Positions 43,923 to 55,708 of a stretch of 64,000 nt of DNA are shown in pieces. The notes under the pieces were generated by a model that made no database searches, was not told where the DNA came from, and worked only from the letters and a program-made list of their open reading frames with translations. The DNA comes from VRUE01 sp963718755 (GTDB taxonomy: Bacteria; Actinomycetota; Thermoleophilia; Solirubrobacterales; 70-9), in contig OY970376.1 of NCBI GenBank assembly GCA_963718755.1, positions 1 to 64,000 of the forward strand, in the 5' to 3' direction. The number at the start of each line of letters is the position of its first letter. The first letter of the stretch is position 1. The position numbers were made by a program, and so were the translations under genes.

Positions 43923-45354
43923 CACCGCTCTCCCCAGGTTTGGCGTCGAACCCGATCGCCTGCTCCAGCGCATAGGCGGCATCGAGCAGACGCTGCTCGG
44001 CGAACGCCGGTGCGGCGATCTGGAAGCCAACCGGCAGCTTGGGGCCCCCGCCCTCGGGCTCGGCGAGACCTGCCGGGATCGAGATCGCGGGGATGCCCGC
44101 CAGGCTCATCGGCACCGTGAAGAAGTCGTTCATGTACATCGCCAGCGGGTCGGCCGTCTTCTCGCCCAGGCCAAACGCGACCGAGGGGGAGGTCGGCGTG
44201 ACGACGAAGTCGAAGCTGTCGAAGGCGGCGGCGAAGTCCCCGGCGATCTTCGTACGCACCTTCTGTGCGCGGCCGTAGTAGGCCTCGTAGTAGCCAGAGG
44301 AGAGGGCGTAGGTGCCGAGCATGATCCGCCGCTTGACCTCGTCGCCGAAACCGGCGGCGCGAGTCGATTCGTACATCTCGACCACGTCGCCCTCCCCATC
44401 GGCTCGCATCCCGTAGCGGACGCCGTCGTAGCGGGCGAGGTTGGACGAGGCCTCCGCCGGGGCGATCACGTAGTAGGCGGAGATGCCGTGCTCGGCGTGC
44501 GGCAGCGGCACCTCGGCGATCTCCCCGCCGAGCGCCTCGATTCGCTTCAAGGTCGCCTCGAAGACCTCGCGGACGCCGGGCTCGATCGCGTCATGGGCAA
44601 GCTCGGCCGGGACGGCAAAGCGCAGTCCGCTCAGATCCTCGCGACTCGGCGCCTGGACCCCGCCCTCGATCCCAACCGAGGTCGAGTCGCAGGGGTCGCG
44701 CCCCTGCATCGCCTCGAGCAGCAGGGCGGCGTCGGTGACGTCGCGCGTCAACGGCCCGCACTGGTCGAGCGAGGAAGCGAAGGCGATCATCCCGTAGCGG
44801 GAAATCGCCCCGTAGGTCGGCTTCAGCCCGACGATCCCGCAGAGCGAAGCGGGCTGCCGAATCGAGCCACCCGTATCGGTGCCGATCGCGCAGGGCGCAA
44901 GGCCGGCCGCGACGACGGCCGCGGAACCGCCTGAGGATCCACCTGGAACCCGCTCGCGATCCCACGGATTGCGCACCGGGCCGTAAGCGGAGTTCTCGTT
45001 CGAGGACCCCATCGCGAACTCGTCCATGTTGGTCTTGCCGAGGACGCCGGCGCCCGCCTCGCCGAGCCGACGCACGGCGGTCGCCGTGTACAGCGGCCGG
45101 TGCCCTTCGAGGATGCGCGAGCCGGCGGTCGTCTGCACGCCCTCGGTGCAGAAGAGATCCTTGACCGCGACGGGAACGCCGGCAAGCGGTCCCTCGCCCC
45201 CGACCCCGTTCTCCTCAGCCCGCCAGAGGTACCCGTTCAGCTCATCGCCCGCCGCGGCCCCCCGCCAAGCCGCGAAGTACTCCTCGCGCGAGATCTCCCC
45301 CGAAGCGATCTTCGCCGTCGCCTCGGCGACGGTCAGCTCCAGCAACATGGTCAT
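43915..45354 (-). CDS. gatA: aspartyl/glutamyl-tRNA amidotransferase, subunit A
   Basis: Amidase-signature glutaminase that releases ammonia for GatB (479 aa). The catalytic Lys is in PVAVKDLFCTEG (about 61-72), and the two serines are in PGGSSGGSAAVVAAG and TDTGGSIRQPASLCG. A second in-frame ATG two codons later is possible, but the first overlaps the gatC stop (TGATG), so gatC-gatA-gatB are coupled. Confidence 0.97.
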   Translation of the reverse strand: MTMLLELTVAEATAKIASGEISREEYFAAWRGAAAGDELNGYLWRAEENGVGGEGPLAGVPVAVKDLFCTEGVQTTAGSRILEGHRPLYTATAVRRLGEAGAGVLGKTNMDEFAMGSSNENSAYGPVRNPWDRERVPGGSSGGSAAVVAAGLAPCAIGTDTGGSIRQPASLCGIVGLKPTYGAISRYGMIAFASSLDQCGPLTRDVTDAALLLEAMQGRDPCDSTSVGIEGGVQAPSREDLSGLRFAVPAELAHDAIEPGVREVFEATLKRIEALGGEIAEVPLPHAEHGISAYYVIAPAEASSNLARYDGVRYGMRADGEGDVVEMYESTRAAGFGDEVKRRIMLGTYALSSGYYEAYYGRAQKVRTKIAGDFAAAFDSFDFVVTPTSPSVAFGLGEKTADPLAMYMNDFFTVPMSLAGIPAISIPAGLAEPEGGGPKLPVGFQIAAPAFAEQRLLDAAYALEQAIGFDAKPGESGDG

Positions 45355-45644
45355 CAGACCTCAGCCTGGGGCGAAGGAACGCGGAAGGCGCCATCTGCTG
45401 GATCGGGCGCCTGCTCGAGCACGGCCTCACGCGGCCAACTGGGTCGCGGCTCGTCCGGCCGCAACACGTTCTCCAGGTCGACGACGTGGGACGTTGGCGA
45501 CACGTCGTCGAGCTCGAGCTCTCCGATCCGGTCGACGTGCTCGAGGATGCCGGAGAGCTCGCCGGCCATCTTCTCCACCTCGGCCTCCGATAGCCGCAGC
45601 CGGGCCAGCTTGGCGACGTGAAGTACCTGCTCCCGCTCGATCAC
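45354..45644 (-). CDS. gatC: aspartyl/glutamyl-tRNA amidotransferase, subunit C
   Basis: Small stabilising subunit of GatCAB (96 aa). It has the expected VLHVAKLARLRLSEAEVEKM helix, the ELSGILEHVDRIGELELDDV segment and the C-terminal LRPDEPRPSW. GTG start at 45644, with a TAGAAT hexamer 7 nt upstream and no Shine-Dalgarno, so the gatCAB mRNA is probably leaderless. Confidence 0.93.
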   Translation of the reverse strand: MIEREQVLHVAKLARLRLSEAEVEKMAGELSGILEHVDRIGELELDDVSPTSHVVDLENVLRPDEPRPSWPREAVLEQAPDPADGAFRVPSPQAEV

Positions 45645-45651
45645 GCGCGTG

Positions 45652-45657
45652 ATTCTA
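45652..45657 (-). promoter_or_regulatory. -10-like hexamer for gatCAB
   Basis: TAGAAT, 7 nt before the gatC GTG. Confidence 0.42.
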
Positions 45658-45687
45658 GGGCCGCGGGCGCTCCAGCGCGGCGGCTGC

Positions 45688-46074
45688 CTACGGCGCGGTG
45701 ACGGTTCGCGAACGCGCCCCGAGGCATTCCACCGGCCGGCTGGGCAGGTGGTAGGTCGACACCTCGGCGTAGACGCGTGCCCCGCGCAGGGCGGGAGGGG
45801 ACTTCATGTGCCATTCGTTGCCGTAGGGCGTAAGGCGCCCCACGACTTTGTCGTGCCCCGGCATCGCTTTCCTGATCCGCACGGTGCTCAGTTCGCAGAA
45901 CAGCCCAGGGGCATCAGAGGCAACGGTGCCGTCGATTTTGTGGGCCTCCCGGTCCACCGAGATCGTCAGCGTGACCGCGTAGGTGTGGGTGGTCTCGCTG
46001 AAAGCCGACGGCGCAATCGCGAGGATCGCCGCTATCGAGGCGACCAGCACCCCCAGCAATCTCTCCTTTCCCAT
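45688..46074 (-). CDS. small secreted protein of unknown function
   Basis: 128 aa with a signal peptide (1 to about 26, ending SAFS). The mature part is beta-rich by appearance (THTYAVTLTISVD) and has two cysteines (about 60 and 117) that could pair. No family recognised. TACCTT lies 6 nt before the ATG. It follows the gatCAB block on the same strand but appears to have its own promoter. Confidence 0.6.
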   Translation of the reverse strand: MGKERLLGVLVASIAAILAIAPSAFSETTHTYAVTLTISVDREAHKIDGTVASDAPGLFCELSTVRIRKAMPGHDKVVGRLTPYGNEWHMKSPPALRGARVYAEVSTYHLPSRPVECLGARSRTVTAP

Positions 46075-46080
46075 CAGTCC

Positions 46081-46086
46081 AAGGTA
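46081..46086 (-). promoter_or_regulatory. -10-like hexamer for the secreted protein gene
   Basis: TACCTT, 6 nt before the ATG at 46074. Confidence 0.35.
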
Positions 46087-46127
46087 GCAGCGGGCTGGCT
46101 ACTCAGCCAGTTAGAGTGCCGCCAACC

Positions 46128-46571
46128 ATGCGGGACGGGAAAGCAGAGGCGTTCGTAGTCCTGAGCTTGCGCCTGATGGCGGTCAGCTTCGCCGTCGTCG
46201 GCATCCTCTTCATCGCTGTTCCCAGCGGTGTCCTCGACGTCATCTCAGACCTTGGCGATGCAATCGGGAGCTTCCCCCGCGCCCCCCACACCGAGGAGAA
46301 GCTCTGGCTGGCCCTTGCCTTCGCCTACATGGTTGTGATCACCGGCATCTGCCTCGTCGCCCAGTCGGACGTGGTTCGCTACCGGCCCCTGCTGTTGGTG
46401 CTGGCCGCAGGCAAGACCGCCTCCTCGCTCGGCTCTCTCGGCTTCTTCCTCTTCGACCAGGACGTCTTCATCTACCTGCTCAACTTTTTGGTCGACGGCT
46501 TCCTGGCGCTCGCGGCGCTCTGGCTCTGGTCGCTCAGCGGCAGGGTCGAACGCCACGCGGCCCCCGGCTGA
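46128..46571 (+). CDS. small membrane protein of unknown function
   Basis: 147 aa from the ATG at 46128 (a GTG at 46116 is an alternative). Four hydrophobic helices are visible (about 10-33, 59-77, 84-103 and 112-132). No conserved catalytic residue is obvious. It precedes the GMC oxidoreductase gene by 15 bp on the same strand, so it may be its partner, for instance in the membrane; this is inferred from spacing only. Confidence 0.65.
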   Translation: MRDGKAEAFVVLSLRLMAVSFAVVGILFIAVPSGVLDVISDLGDAIGSFPRAPHTEEKLWLALAFAYMVVITGICLVAQSDVVRYRPLLLVLAAGKTASSLGSLGFFLFDQDVFIYLLNFLVDGFLALAALWLWSLSGRVERHAAPG

Positions 46572-46586
46572 AAGCGCCCGCCGGGG

Positions 46587-48485
46587 TTGTCGGCCGCCGA
46601 GCAACGCACCCTCAGCTCGATCTGCGAAGCGATGGCGCCGGCGGTCGGGGGGCTGCCCGCAGCCGAGCGTGAGATCGACGTCGCCGGCCCCGTCGGCCAG
46701 TTCCTCACCTCGCTCTCGCCTCGGGTTTTGGCCCGAGTCCGCCTCGGCCTGCGGGCCTTCGAGTGGCTGCCCTTTCCCTGGCGCTTCAGCCGCCTCGACC
46801 TGAGCGCCCGCGAAGACTTCCTGCAGCGCATGGAGCGCTCGCGGTTAGGCCTCTACCACGAGCTCTTGCTGATGGCCAAGACCTTCACCACGCTCGGCTA
46901 CGCGATCGACCCCAAGGTCGAGGAGCACCTGGGCCTGGAGACGAGCTGCCGGGTCGCCGAGGGCTCGGCGCCAGAGCCAGCCGGGCCGCTGGGAAACACC
47001 GAACCGGCCGGCGAGGGCGAGGAATGCGACGTCGTCGTCGTCGGCTCCGGCGCCGGCGGCGCGGTGGCCGCGGCTACGCTGGCCGAAGCCGGCCTCGACG
47101 TGATCGTGCTCGAGGCCGGCGACAGCTACACCCGCGACAGCTACCCGAGCGACCCGCTCGACGCAATCGCCTCGCTCTACCGCGACGGCGGCCTGACGAT
47201 CGCCGAGGGGCGGCCGCCGATCCCGGTGCCGGTGGCGAAAACGGTCGGCGGCACCACCGTGATCAATTCTGGGACCTGTTTCCGCGCGCCCCAGCCGGTG
47301 CTCGAGGAATGGCGAGAGCGCTACGGCGTCGCCTGGGCCGATCGCCTCGACCCCGATTTCGCCGAGGCCGAGGAGTTCCTCCACGTCACCCCGCTCGATC
47401 CCGAGCGGATGGGTCGCAACGGCCAGCTGGCGATGGAGGGAGCGGCGGCGATTGGCGCCAGCGGCGGCCCGATCTCCCGCAACGCAGGCAAGTGCGTGCA
47501 ATGCAGCTCCTGCCCCTTCGGCTGCCGGATCGACGCCAAGCGCGGCATGCATGTGAGCTACGTCCCCCGCGCCGTCGCCGCCGGCGCGCGGCTGCGGACC
47601 GGGGTCGAGGTCAGGCGGGTCCTGGTCGAGAACGATCGCGCCGCGGGCGTGCACGCGGTCACCGCCGCGCCGGGCGCGCAGAACGGCAATCGTCGCCCCT
47701 ACACGGTTCGCGCTCGCCGGGCGACGATCCTCGCCGGCGGCGCCTTCGGCACGCCGGAGCTGCTCCTGCGCTCGGGCCTCGGCGGCGACCAGGTCGGTCG
47801 CAACCTCCATATCCACCCGGCCTGCTGGGTCGGCGCCCGCTACGAGGAGGAGGTGCGGGGCTGGGACGGCGTGATGCAGAGCTACTACGTCGACGAGTGG
47901 GAGCACGAGAACGTCCTGCTCGAGGCGACCTTCACGCCGCTCCCCTTCGGCGGCGCTTGGTTGCAGGGCTCGGGACGCGAGCACCAGAACGCGATTCTCG
48001 ACTTCGGCCACGTCAGCTCGATCGGCGTCCAGCTGGCGGACGAGACCAGCGGTCGGGCCTCGATCGCCCGCGACGGCTCGCTGCGCGCCAACTACAACCT
48101 CACCGACCTCGACGCCCAGCGGGTCGTCTTCGGCATCGCCCGCGCCGCCGAGATCCACTTCGCCGCAGGTGCCACCGAGGTCCACCCCAACATCGGCCGG
48201 GTTCCGGTGCTGCGTCCCGGTCAGGTGGCCGAGTTCGAGGCGACCCGCTTCAAGCCCTCGGAGCTTCGCCTCGAGGGCTTTCACCCCCAGGGAACGACCC
48301 GAATCGCCGCCGACCCCTCGGAAGGCGTCTGCGCAAGCGACGGCTCAGTCCACGGCGTCCGCAACCTTCATGTCGCCGATGCCTCTCTCTTCCCGACGGC
48401 CGTCAAGGTCAATCCCATGATGACCATCATCGCGTTTGCGAAGAGGGTCGCCGCCGAAGTCGCAGAAGCGACCCCGGCGGCGTAG
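46587..48485 (+). CDS. GMC-family oxidoreductase with CxxCxxCxxxC motif
   Basis: FAD-dependent dehydrogenase/oxidase, 632 aa (TTG start). Residues 1-145 are a helical N-terminal region of the type found in long-chain alcohol/sterol-type members. FAD motif VVVVGSGAGGAVAAATLAEA at 149-168 and VGGTTVINSGTCFRAP follow. Cys303, 306, 309 and 313 form GKCVQCSSCPFGC, a spacing that could bind an Fe-S cluster. The C-terminal domain has GFHPQGTTRIAADP with the active-site His and VADASLFPTAVKVNPMMTI. Substrate probably a long-chain or cyclic alcohol; unproven. It follows the small membrane protein closely. Confidence 0.88.
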   Translation: MSAAEQRTLSSICEAMAPAVGGLPAAEREIDVAGPVGQFLTSLSPRVLARVRLGLRAFEWLPFPWRFSRLDLSAREDFLQRMERSRLGLYHELLLMAKTFTTLGYAIDPKVEEHLGLETSCRVAEGSAPEPAGPLGNTEPAGEGEECDVVVVGSGAGGAVAAATLAEAGLDVIVLEAGDSYTRDSYPSDPLDAIASLYRDGGLTIAEGRPPIPVPVAKTVGGTTVINSGTCFRAPQPVLEEWRERYGVAWADRLDPDFAEAEEFLHVTPLDPERMGRNGQLAMEGAAAIGASGGPISRNAGKCVQCSSCPFGCRIDAKRGMHVSYVPRAVAAGARLRTGVEVRRVLVENDRAAGVHAVTAAPGAQNGNRRPYTVRARRATILAGGAFGTPELLLRSGLGGDQVGRNLHIHPACWVGARYEEEVRGWDGVMQSYYVDEWEHENVLLEATFTPLPFGGAWLQGSGREHQNAILDFGHVSSIGVQLADETSGRASIARDGSLRANYNLTDLDAQRVVFGIARAAEIHFAAGATEVHPNIGRVPVLRPGQVAEFEATRFKPSELRLEGFHPQGTTRIAADPSEGVCASDGSVHGVRNLHVADASLFPTAVKVNPMMTIIAFAKRVAAEVAEATPAA

Positions 48486-48492
48486 TGCCGCG

Positions 48493-49104
48493 CTACTGCG
48501 CCGGGGGTGGCGGAGGCGGAGGCGGGGGGTTCTGCGGAGGTGCAGGCGGAGGTTGCTGCGCAGGAGGTGGAGGCGGCGGGGGCGGCGGTGCGCCGCCGGC
48601 CGGTGGCTGTTGGCCACCACCACCAAGGCGGTCGGCGGTGTCGCCGAAGGTCATCCCTTCCTCACGCATCGCGCTGTAGCCGCCGTAGGCGATCCCGGCC
48701 GAGGCGAGCAGGCCGAGAAAGACGCCGAGCTTGAGCGTCGCGTCGACCTCGACCCCGCCAAAGGAGCCGAAATCGGGCGGAAAGATGATCCGGAAGAGGA
48801 TCAGCAGCACGGCGAAGCCGCCGAGCACTGCGACGATCGCGTTGAGCGAGACCGGCAGCTCGATGTCGGCATCGGTGAGTCGGATCACAGCGACGCCGAT
48901 CGCGGCCACGATCGCCAGCATGAGGAAGATCGGGATCACGTCGAGCGCGTCCCAGGCGCTGCCGCCGCTGCCGGACACGTCACCGGAGAATCCGGGGACT
49001 CCGGAGATCTCGACGCCGAACCAATCGAAGAACATAAAAACGAAGAGGAGAATCGCGGAAACAGCGGCGATCCTCTCTCCCATGCTCAGCTTGTCAGCTT
49101 CCAT
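48493..49104 (-). CDS. membrane protein with proline-rich C-terminal tail
   Basis: 203 aa from the ATG at 49104, which has GGAGG 9 nt upstream; a GTG two codons earlier is less well spaced. Four helices (about 12-26, 57-76, 85-104 and 122-140) are followed by a Gly/Pro/Gln-rich tail with long runs of proline (about 160-203). Tails like this often bind partner proteins or cross wall material. No family recognised. It converges with the GMC gene, 7 bp apart. Confidence 0.65.
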   Translation of the reverse strand: MEADKLSMGERIAAVSAILLFVFMFFDWFGVEISGVPGFSGDVSGSGGSAWDALDVIPIFLMLAIVAAIGVAVIRLTDADIELPVSLNAIVAVLGGFAVLLILFRIIFPPDFGSFGGVEVDATLKLGVFLGLLASAGIAYGGYSAMREEGMTFGDTADRLGGGGQQPPAGGAPPPPPPPPPAQQPPPAPPQNPPPPPPPPPAQ

Positions 49105-49144
49105 CTGCACATCCCTCCGGGGAATTAGGGGTCTGGAGCCGACA

Positions 49145-49984
49145 CTACACCCGGGCTCGGGCGGCAGCCAACGTATTTACGAGCAGCATCGCCCGCGTCA
49201 TCGGCCCCACACCCCCGGGCACCGGGGTGATCGCCGCAGCGCGCTCGCTGGCCGAGTCGTAGTCGACGTCCCCGACCAACCCGCCGTCAACCCGGTTGGT
49301 ACCGACGTCGATCACAACGGCACCCTCGCGCACCATCTCGCCCGTGACCAGACCGGGCTGGCCGGCTGCCGCGATCAGGATGTCGGCCTCCTGGCAGACC
49401 GAGGCCAGGTCCCGGGTGCGGGAGTGGCAGTGGGTAACGGTCGCGTTGGCCGCGAGCAACAGCGTCGCCAGCGGCTTGCCGACGAGGATCGAGCGGCCGA
49501 CGACCACGGCGCGGGCCCCCTCGACCTCGACGCCCGCCTCGTTCAGGAGCTCCATCACGCCGGCCGGCGTGCACGGGGCCATCGCCTCGTTGCGACCTTG
49601 AGCGAGCAGGCCGGCGCTCAGCGGGGTCAGCCCGTCGACGTCCTTGAGCGGATCGATCGACCCGATCAGCGGATCCTGGTCGAGGTGATCGGGCAGAGGC
49701 AGCTGAAGAAGGATGCCGTGCACCCGCTCGTCGGCGTTGAGCGTCTCGATCAACGCCGCGAGCTCCTCCTGGGAGATACCGCCTCCGGGCTCGTGGTGGA
49801 AGGACTCGATCCCAACCTCAGCGCAGTCTTCGCGCTTCATCCGCACGTACACCGCCGAGGCGGGATCGTCGCCGACGAGGACCGTCGCCAGACCCGGCGG
49901 CGTGGCCATGCCGGCCACCTCCCCCCGGACCTGCTCGCGAATGCGCGCTGCCACGGCCTTGCCGTCGATCACTCGGGCCGGCAC
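49145..49984 (-). CDS. folD: methylenetetrahydrofolate dehydrogenase / cyclohydrolase
   Basis: Bifunctional one-carbon enzyme (279 aa, GTG start). It shows GLATVLVGDDPASAVYVRMK (catalytic Lys region shifted to the MKRED segment), LLQLPLPDHLDQD, PCTPAGVMELL, VVVGRSILVGKPLATLLL and PGGVGPMTRAMLL. The canonical tyrosine/lysine pair is present as YVRMK. It starts 2 bp after the pcrA stop, so they are one transcript. It would recycle folate for GlyA at 56337. Confidence 0.95.
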   Translation of the reverse strand: MPARVIDGKAVAARIREQVRGEVAGMATPPGLATVLVGDDPASAVYVRMKREDCAEVGIESFHHEPGGGISQEELAALIETLNADERVHGILLQLPLPDHLDQDPLIGSIDPLKDVDGLTPLSAGLLAQGRNEAMAPCTPAGVMELLNEAGVEVEGARAVVVGRSILVGKPLATLLLAANATVTHCHSRTRDLASVCQEADILIAAAGQPGLVTGEMVREGAVVIDVGTNRVDGGLVGDVDYDSASERAAAITPVPGGVGPMTRAMLLVNTLAAARARV

Positions 49985-49986
49985 CG

Positions 49987-52248
<2,262 letters not shown>

Positions 52249-52283
52249 TCTTCGAGCATAAAGAGGCGAGCGGCTGCCCCCCT

Positions 52284-52319
52284 GGCGACTTACCCCCCGT
52301 ATAGCGCGGGTAAGTCGCC
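52284..52319. repeat. 36-bp palindromic repeat P, copy 2
   Basis: Same arms GGCGACTTACC / GGTAAGTCGCC as the copy at 26723-26758, here extended by two further paired bases on each side. It lies in the gap between cysE and pcrA. Reverse-complemented, its centre differs from copy 1 at only a few positions. Confidence 0.75.
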
Positions 52320-52321
52320 AG

Positions 52322-53046
52322 TCAGCCGCCAGCGGAGGAGCGACCCGTGCGCGGCCGCAGCTTCTCGCCGTCCTCCGGTGTCGCCTCGGCGCCGTCGAGC
52401 TCGGCGAGCCGCTCTTCGAGCTTCGATATCCGCTCCGCCAGGGTCTTGATCGCCTCGGCGATCGGGTCCGGCAGATGGATCCAGTCGGCGTCGGGCCCCT
52501 CTGGGCGCCGGCCTTCGACCTTGACCGGGTGGCCGGGGTTGCCGACCACGGTCGAGGCCGGTGGCACGTCCTCGACGACGACCGTGTTGGCCCCCACCTT
52601 GGCCCCGTCGCCCACCGCGATCGGACCGAGCAGCTTGGCGCCGGAGCCGACGGTGACGTTGTCGCCCAGGGTCGGGTGCCGCTTGCCGCGCTGGAAGCCG
52701 GTCCCACCGAGCGTGACGCCTTGGTAGAGGGTCACCCGCCTGCCGATTTCAGTCGTCTCGCCGATCACCACCCCCGAACCGTGGTCGATGAAGAATTCCG
52801 GGCCGATCTTCGCCGCCGGGTGGATCTCGACGCCGGTGATGACTCGACTCACATAGGCAATCCCGCCGGGAGCCAGGGGGACGCCCGCGTCGCGCAACGC
52901 ATGAGAGACGCGGTGGGCGAGCAGCGCCTGCACCCCGGCCCATCCGGTCAAGATCTCGAAAGAGGAGACACCGTGCGTCGCCGGGTCGCGATCGCGAGCG
53001 GCGGCGATATCCGCCTTGATCTCCTTGGCGACGCGGCGCAATAGGT

Positions 53047-53050
<4 letters not shown>
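52322..53050 (-). CDS. cysE: serine O-acetyltransferase
   Basis: Activates serine with acetyl-CoA for cysteine synthesis (242 aa). The short N-terminal helical domain is followed by the left-handed beta-helix with hexapeptide repeats: GVEIHPAAKIGPEFFIDHGS, GVVIGETTEIG and RHPTLGDNVTVGSGAKLLG. The catalytic His/Asp lie in FIDHGSG. The C-terminal tail beyond about 175 is longer than in short CysE and ends in a charged segment, without the Ile terminus used to bind CysK in E. coli. It overlaps cysK by 4 bp. Confidence 0.95.
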
Positions 53051-53970
<920 letters not shown>

Positions 53971-54060
53971 CAGTTGGCCTCTCGTGCTCGCACATGCGGA
54001 CTCTAACCCGAGGGGCTAGGGAAACGGCCCGCATCGACAAGCCTGGTCCAGGACGAGCGC

Positions 54061-54066
54061 TACCGT
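54061..54066 (+). promoter_or_regulatory. -10-like hexamer for the glucose/sorbosone dehydrogenase-like gene
   Basis: TACCGT, 6 nt before the ATG at 54073. Confidence 0.38.
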
Positions 54067-54072
54067 AGGCCG

Positions 54073-55662
54073 ATGAGGCGTTGGGGCATTCCCCTTGTTG
54101 TCCTGGCGATGTTGTCCCTGTCCTCCGGGGCTGCCTCCGCGGCGACGCTGATACCGCTTGCGCCGGGCTCAGCCTGGGACAGCACCCCGATCCATGCCGC
54201 CTCCCCGCCGGGGGACCAGCGGCTGTTCGTCGTCGAGCGCGGCGGCGGCGTGCGAATCGTCGAGGACGGCGTCCTGAGGCCGACCCCGTTCCTGACCGTG
54301 CCAAACGTCGACACCTTCAACGAGCGCGGCCTGCTCTCGATCGCCTTCGCCCCCGACTACGCAACCAGCGGACTGTTCTACGTCTTCACCGTGGCTGCCG
54401 GCTCCGACGCGCTCGATCCGTCGGGCGCCACCGGCGATCTGCGCATCGTCGAGTACAGCCGCTCGGCCGCGGATCCGACTGTCGCCGATCCCAACTCCGC
54501 GCGACTCGTCCTCAAGCAAGCGCACGGCAGTGCGGCGAACCACAACGGCGGTCAGCTCGCCTTCGGACCCGAAGGCCTGCTCTACGTAAGCATTGGCGAC
54601 GCAGCAAACGGCGCAAACGCACAGGACCTGGCCAACGATCTCGGCAAGCTGCTGCGGATAGACCCGCGCGAACAGGCCGGCGGGGCGAGCTTCGGCGTCC
54701 CCTCCTCCAACCCCTTCGTCGCGACCGCCGGGGCGAGGCCCGAGATCTACTCCTGGGGGCTGCGCAACCCTTTCCGGGCCTCGTTCGGCCCGGAAGGTGA
54801 GCTCATCCTGCCGGACGTGGGTGCAACCACCTGGGAGGAGGTCAACGTCGGACGACCGACCGGAACCCCCGTCGCAACGACTCTCGCGGGGGCGAACCTC
54901 GGCTGGCCTATCTGCGAGGCCGCCTGTCCGTCTCCGAATCCCTCCCTCATCGACCCGATCTTCCAGTACGGCCATGGCCCGGCACCCGGCACGACGACCG
55001 GCTGCGCGATCATCGGCGGCCACGTCGTTCGCGACCCGGCGCTGATCGGCCTCACCGGCCGCTACCTGTACGGCGACCTGTGCCGAAGCGATCTGCGGAC
55101 GCTCGATCTCGATGCCTCCGGAGCCGACCCCCAGCCCGCCGGTATTTCGACCCCGAGCCAAGACAGCGGGCCGCTCGGCTTCGGCGAAGACGCGCGCGGC
55201 TGCGTCTACGTGATGGCCGCAGAAACGGCTTTCCGACTGGCCGAGTCCGCAGCGGCGGGCGCGGCGTGCCCACCATCCGTCGCAAAAAGCTCGGGTGGCG
55301 AGGTGCAAACCATTCGCGACGCGAAACGTCCCAAACTCTCACTCAAAGCCCCGCGCCGCCAGCGCCTGCGTCGCTTCGTGACGATCTTCGCCGGCTGCGA
55401 CGAGCCCTGTGCCCTGCGGGCGAGCGGCGCTGTCGGCTTCTCCGGGGCTACGGCTTCGCGTTCGCTCCGACTGATTGCCGCAACCGGGTCCGGACGGGCA
55501 GGACAGCGAATCCGCCTGCGCTTGAAGCTGAGGCGGAAGGCCCTGAAGCACGCCAAGAACGCCCGGCGGCGAGGCACGAAGGTCAGGGCTCGCCTGAAAG
55601 TCAAAGCAACGGACCGCAGCGGCAACGTCGCAACGAAGTCGATTCGCCTCCTCCTGCGCTGA
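54073..55662 (+). CDS. secreted PQQ-type glucose/sorbosone dehydrogenase-like beta-propeller
   Basis: 529 aa. Signal peptide (1 to about 24, LSSGAASA-A). A six-bladed beta-propeller (about 30-400) follows, with hallmark segments RLFVVERGGGVRIVEDG, GLLSIAFAPDYATSGLFYV, HNGGQLAFGPEGLLYVSIGD and the SWGLRNPFRASFGPEGEL block. This is the YliI/GDSDH layout. The C-terminal part (about 410-529) is a basic Lys/Arg-rich extension (KLRRKALKHAKNARRRG) of unknown role. Whether PQQ is bound cannot be read from the sequence; no PQQ synthesis genes are in the window. Confidence 0.83.
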   Translation: MRRWGIPLVVLAMLSLSSGAASAATLIPLAPGSAWDSTPIHAASPPGDQRLFVVERGGGVRIVEDGVLRPTPFLTVPNVDTFNERGLLSIAFAPDYATSGLFYVFTVAAGSDALDPSGATGDLRIVEYSRSAADPTVADPNSARLVLKQAHGSAANHNGGQLAFGPEGLLYVSIGDAANGANAQDLANDLGKLLRIDPREQAGGASFGVPSSNPFVATAGARPEIYSWGLRNPFRASFGPEGELILPDVGATTWEEVNVGRPTGTPVATTLAGANLGWPICEAACPSPNPSLIDPIFQYGHGPAPGTTTGCAIIGGHVVRDPALIGLTGRYLYGDLCRSDLRTLDLDASGADPQPAGISTPSQDSGPLGFGEDARGCVYVMAAETAFRLAESAAAGAACPPSVAKSSGGEVQTIRDAKRPKLSLKAPRRQRLRRFVTIFAGCDEPCALRASGAVGFSGATASRSLRLIAATGSGRAGQRIRLRLKLRRKALKHAKNARRRGTKVRARLKVKATDRSGNVATKSIRLLLR

Positions 55663-55708
55663 ATCGCCGAGTCGCCGCCTTTGGCGGCATGGTCCGCTGC
55701 TCAGCGCC

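Noticed and set aside
46845..48284. A 479-codon frame antisense to the GMC oxidoreductase gene.
   Set aside because: Rich in Gly/Asp/Arg/Ala as expected from reading GC-rich codons backwards; no start signal or domain.
52249..52707. Upstream extension of the pcrA frame.
   Set aside because: It crosses palindrome P and lies over cysE in another frame; homology to PcrA begins only after 52248.
53971..54010. Cys-containing start (ATG TGC) upstream of cysK as a cysteine attenuator.
   Set aside because: The frame has a single Cys codon and runs long into cysK in another frame without a nearby stop; no leader-like structure.
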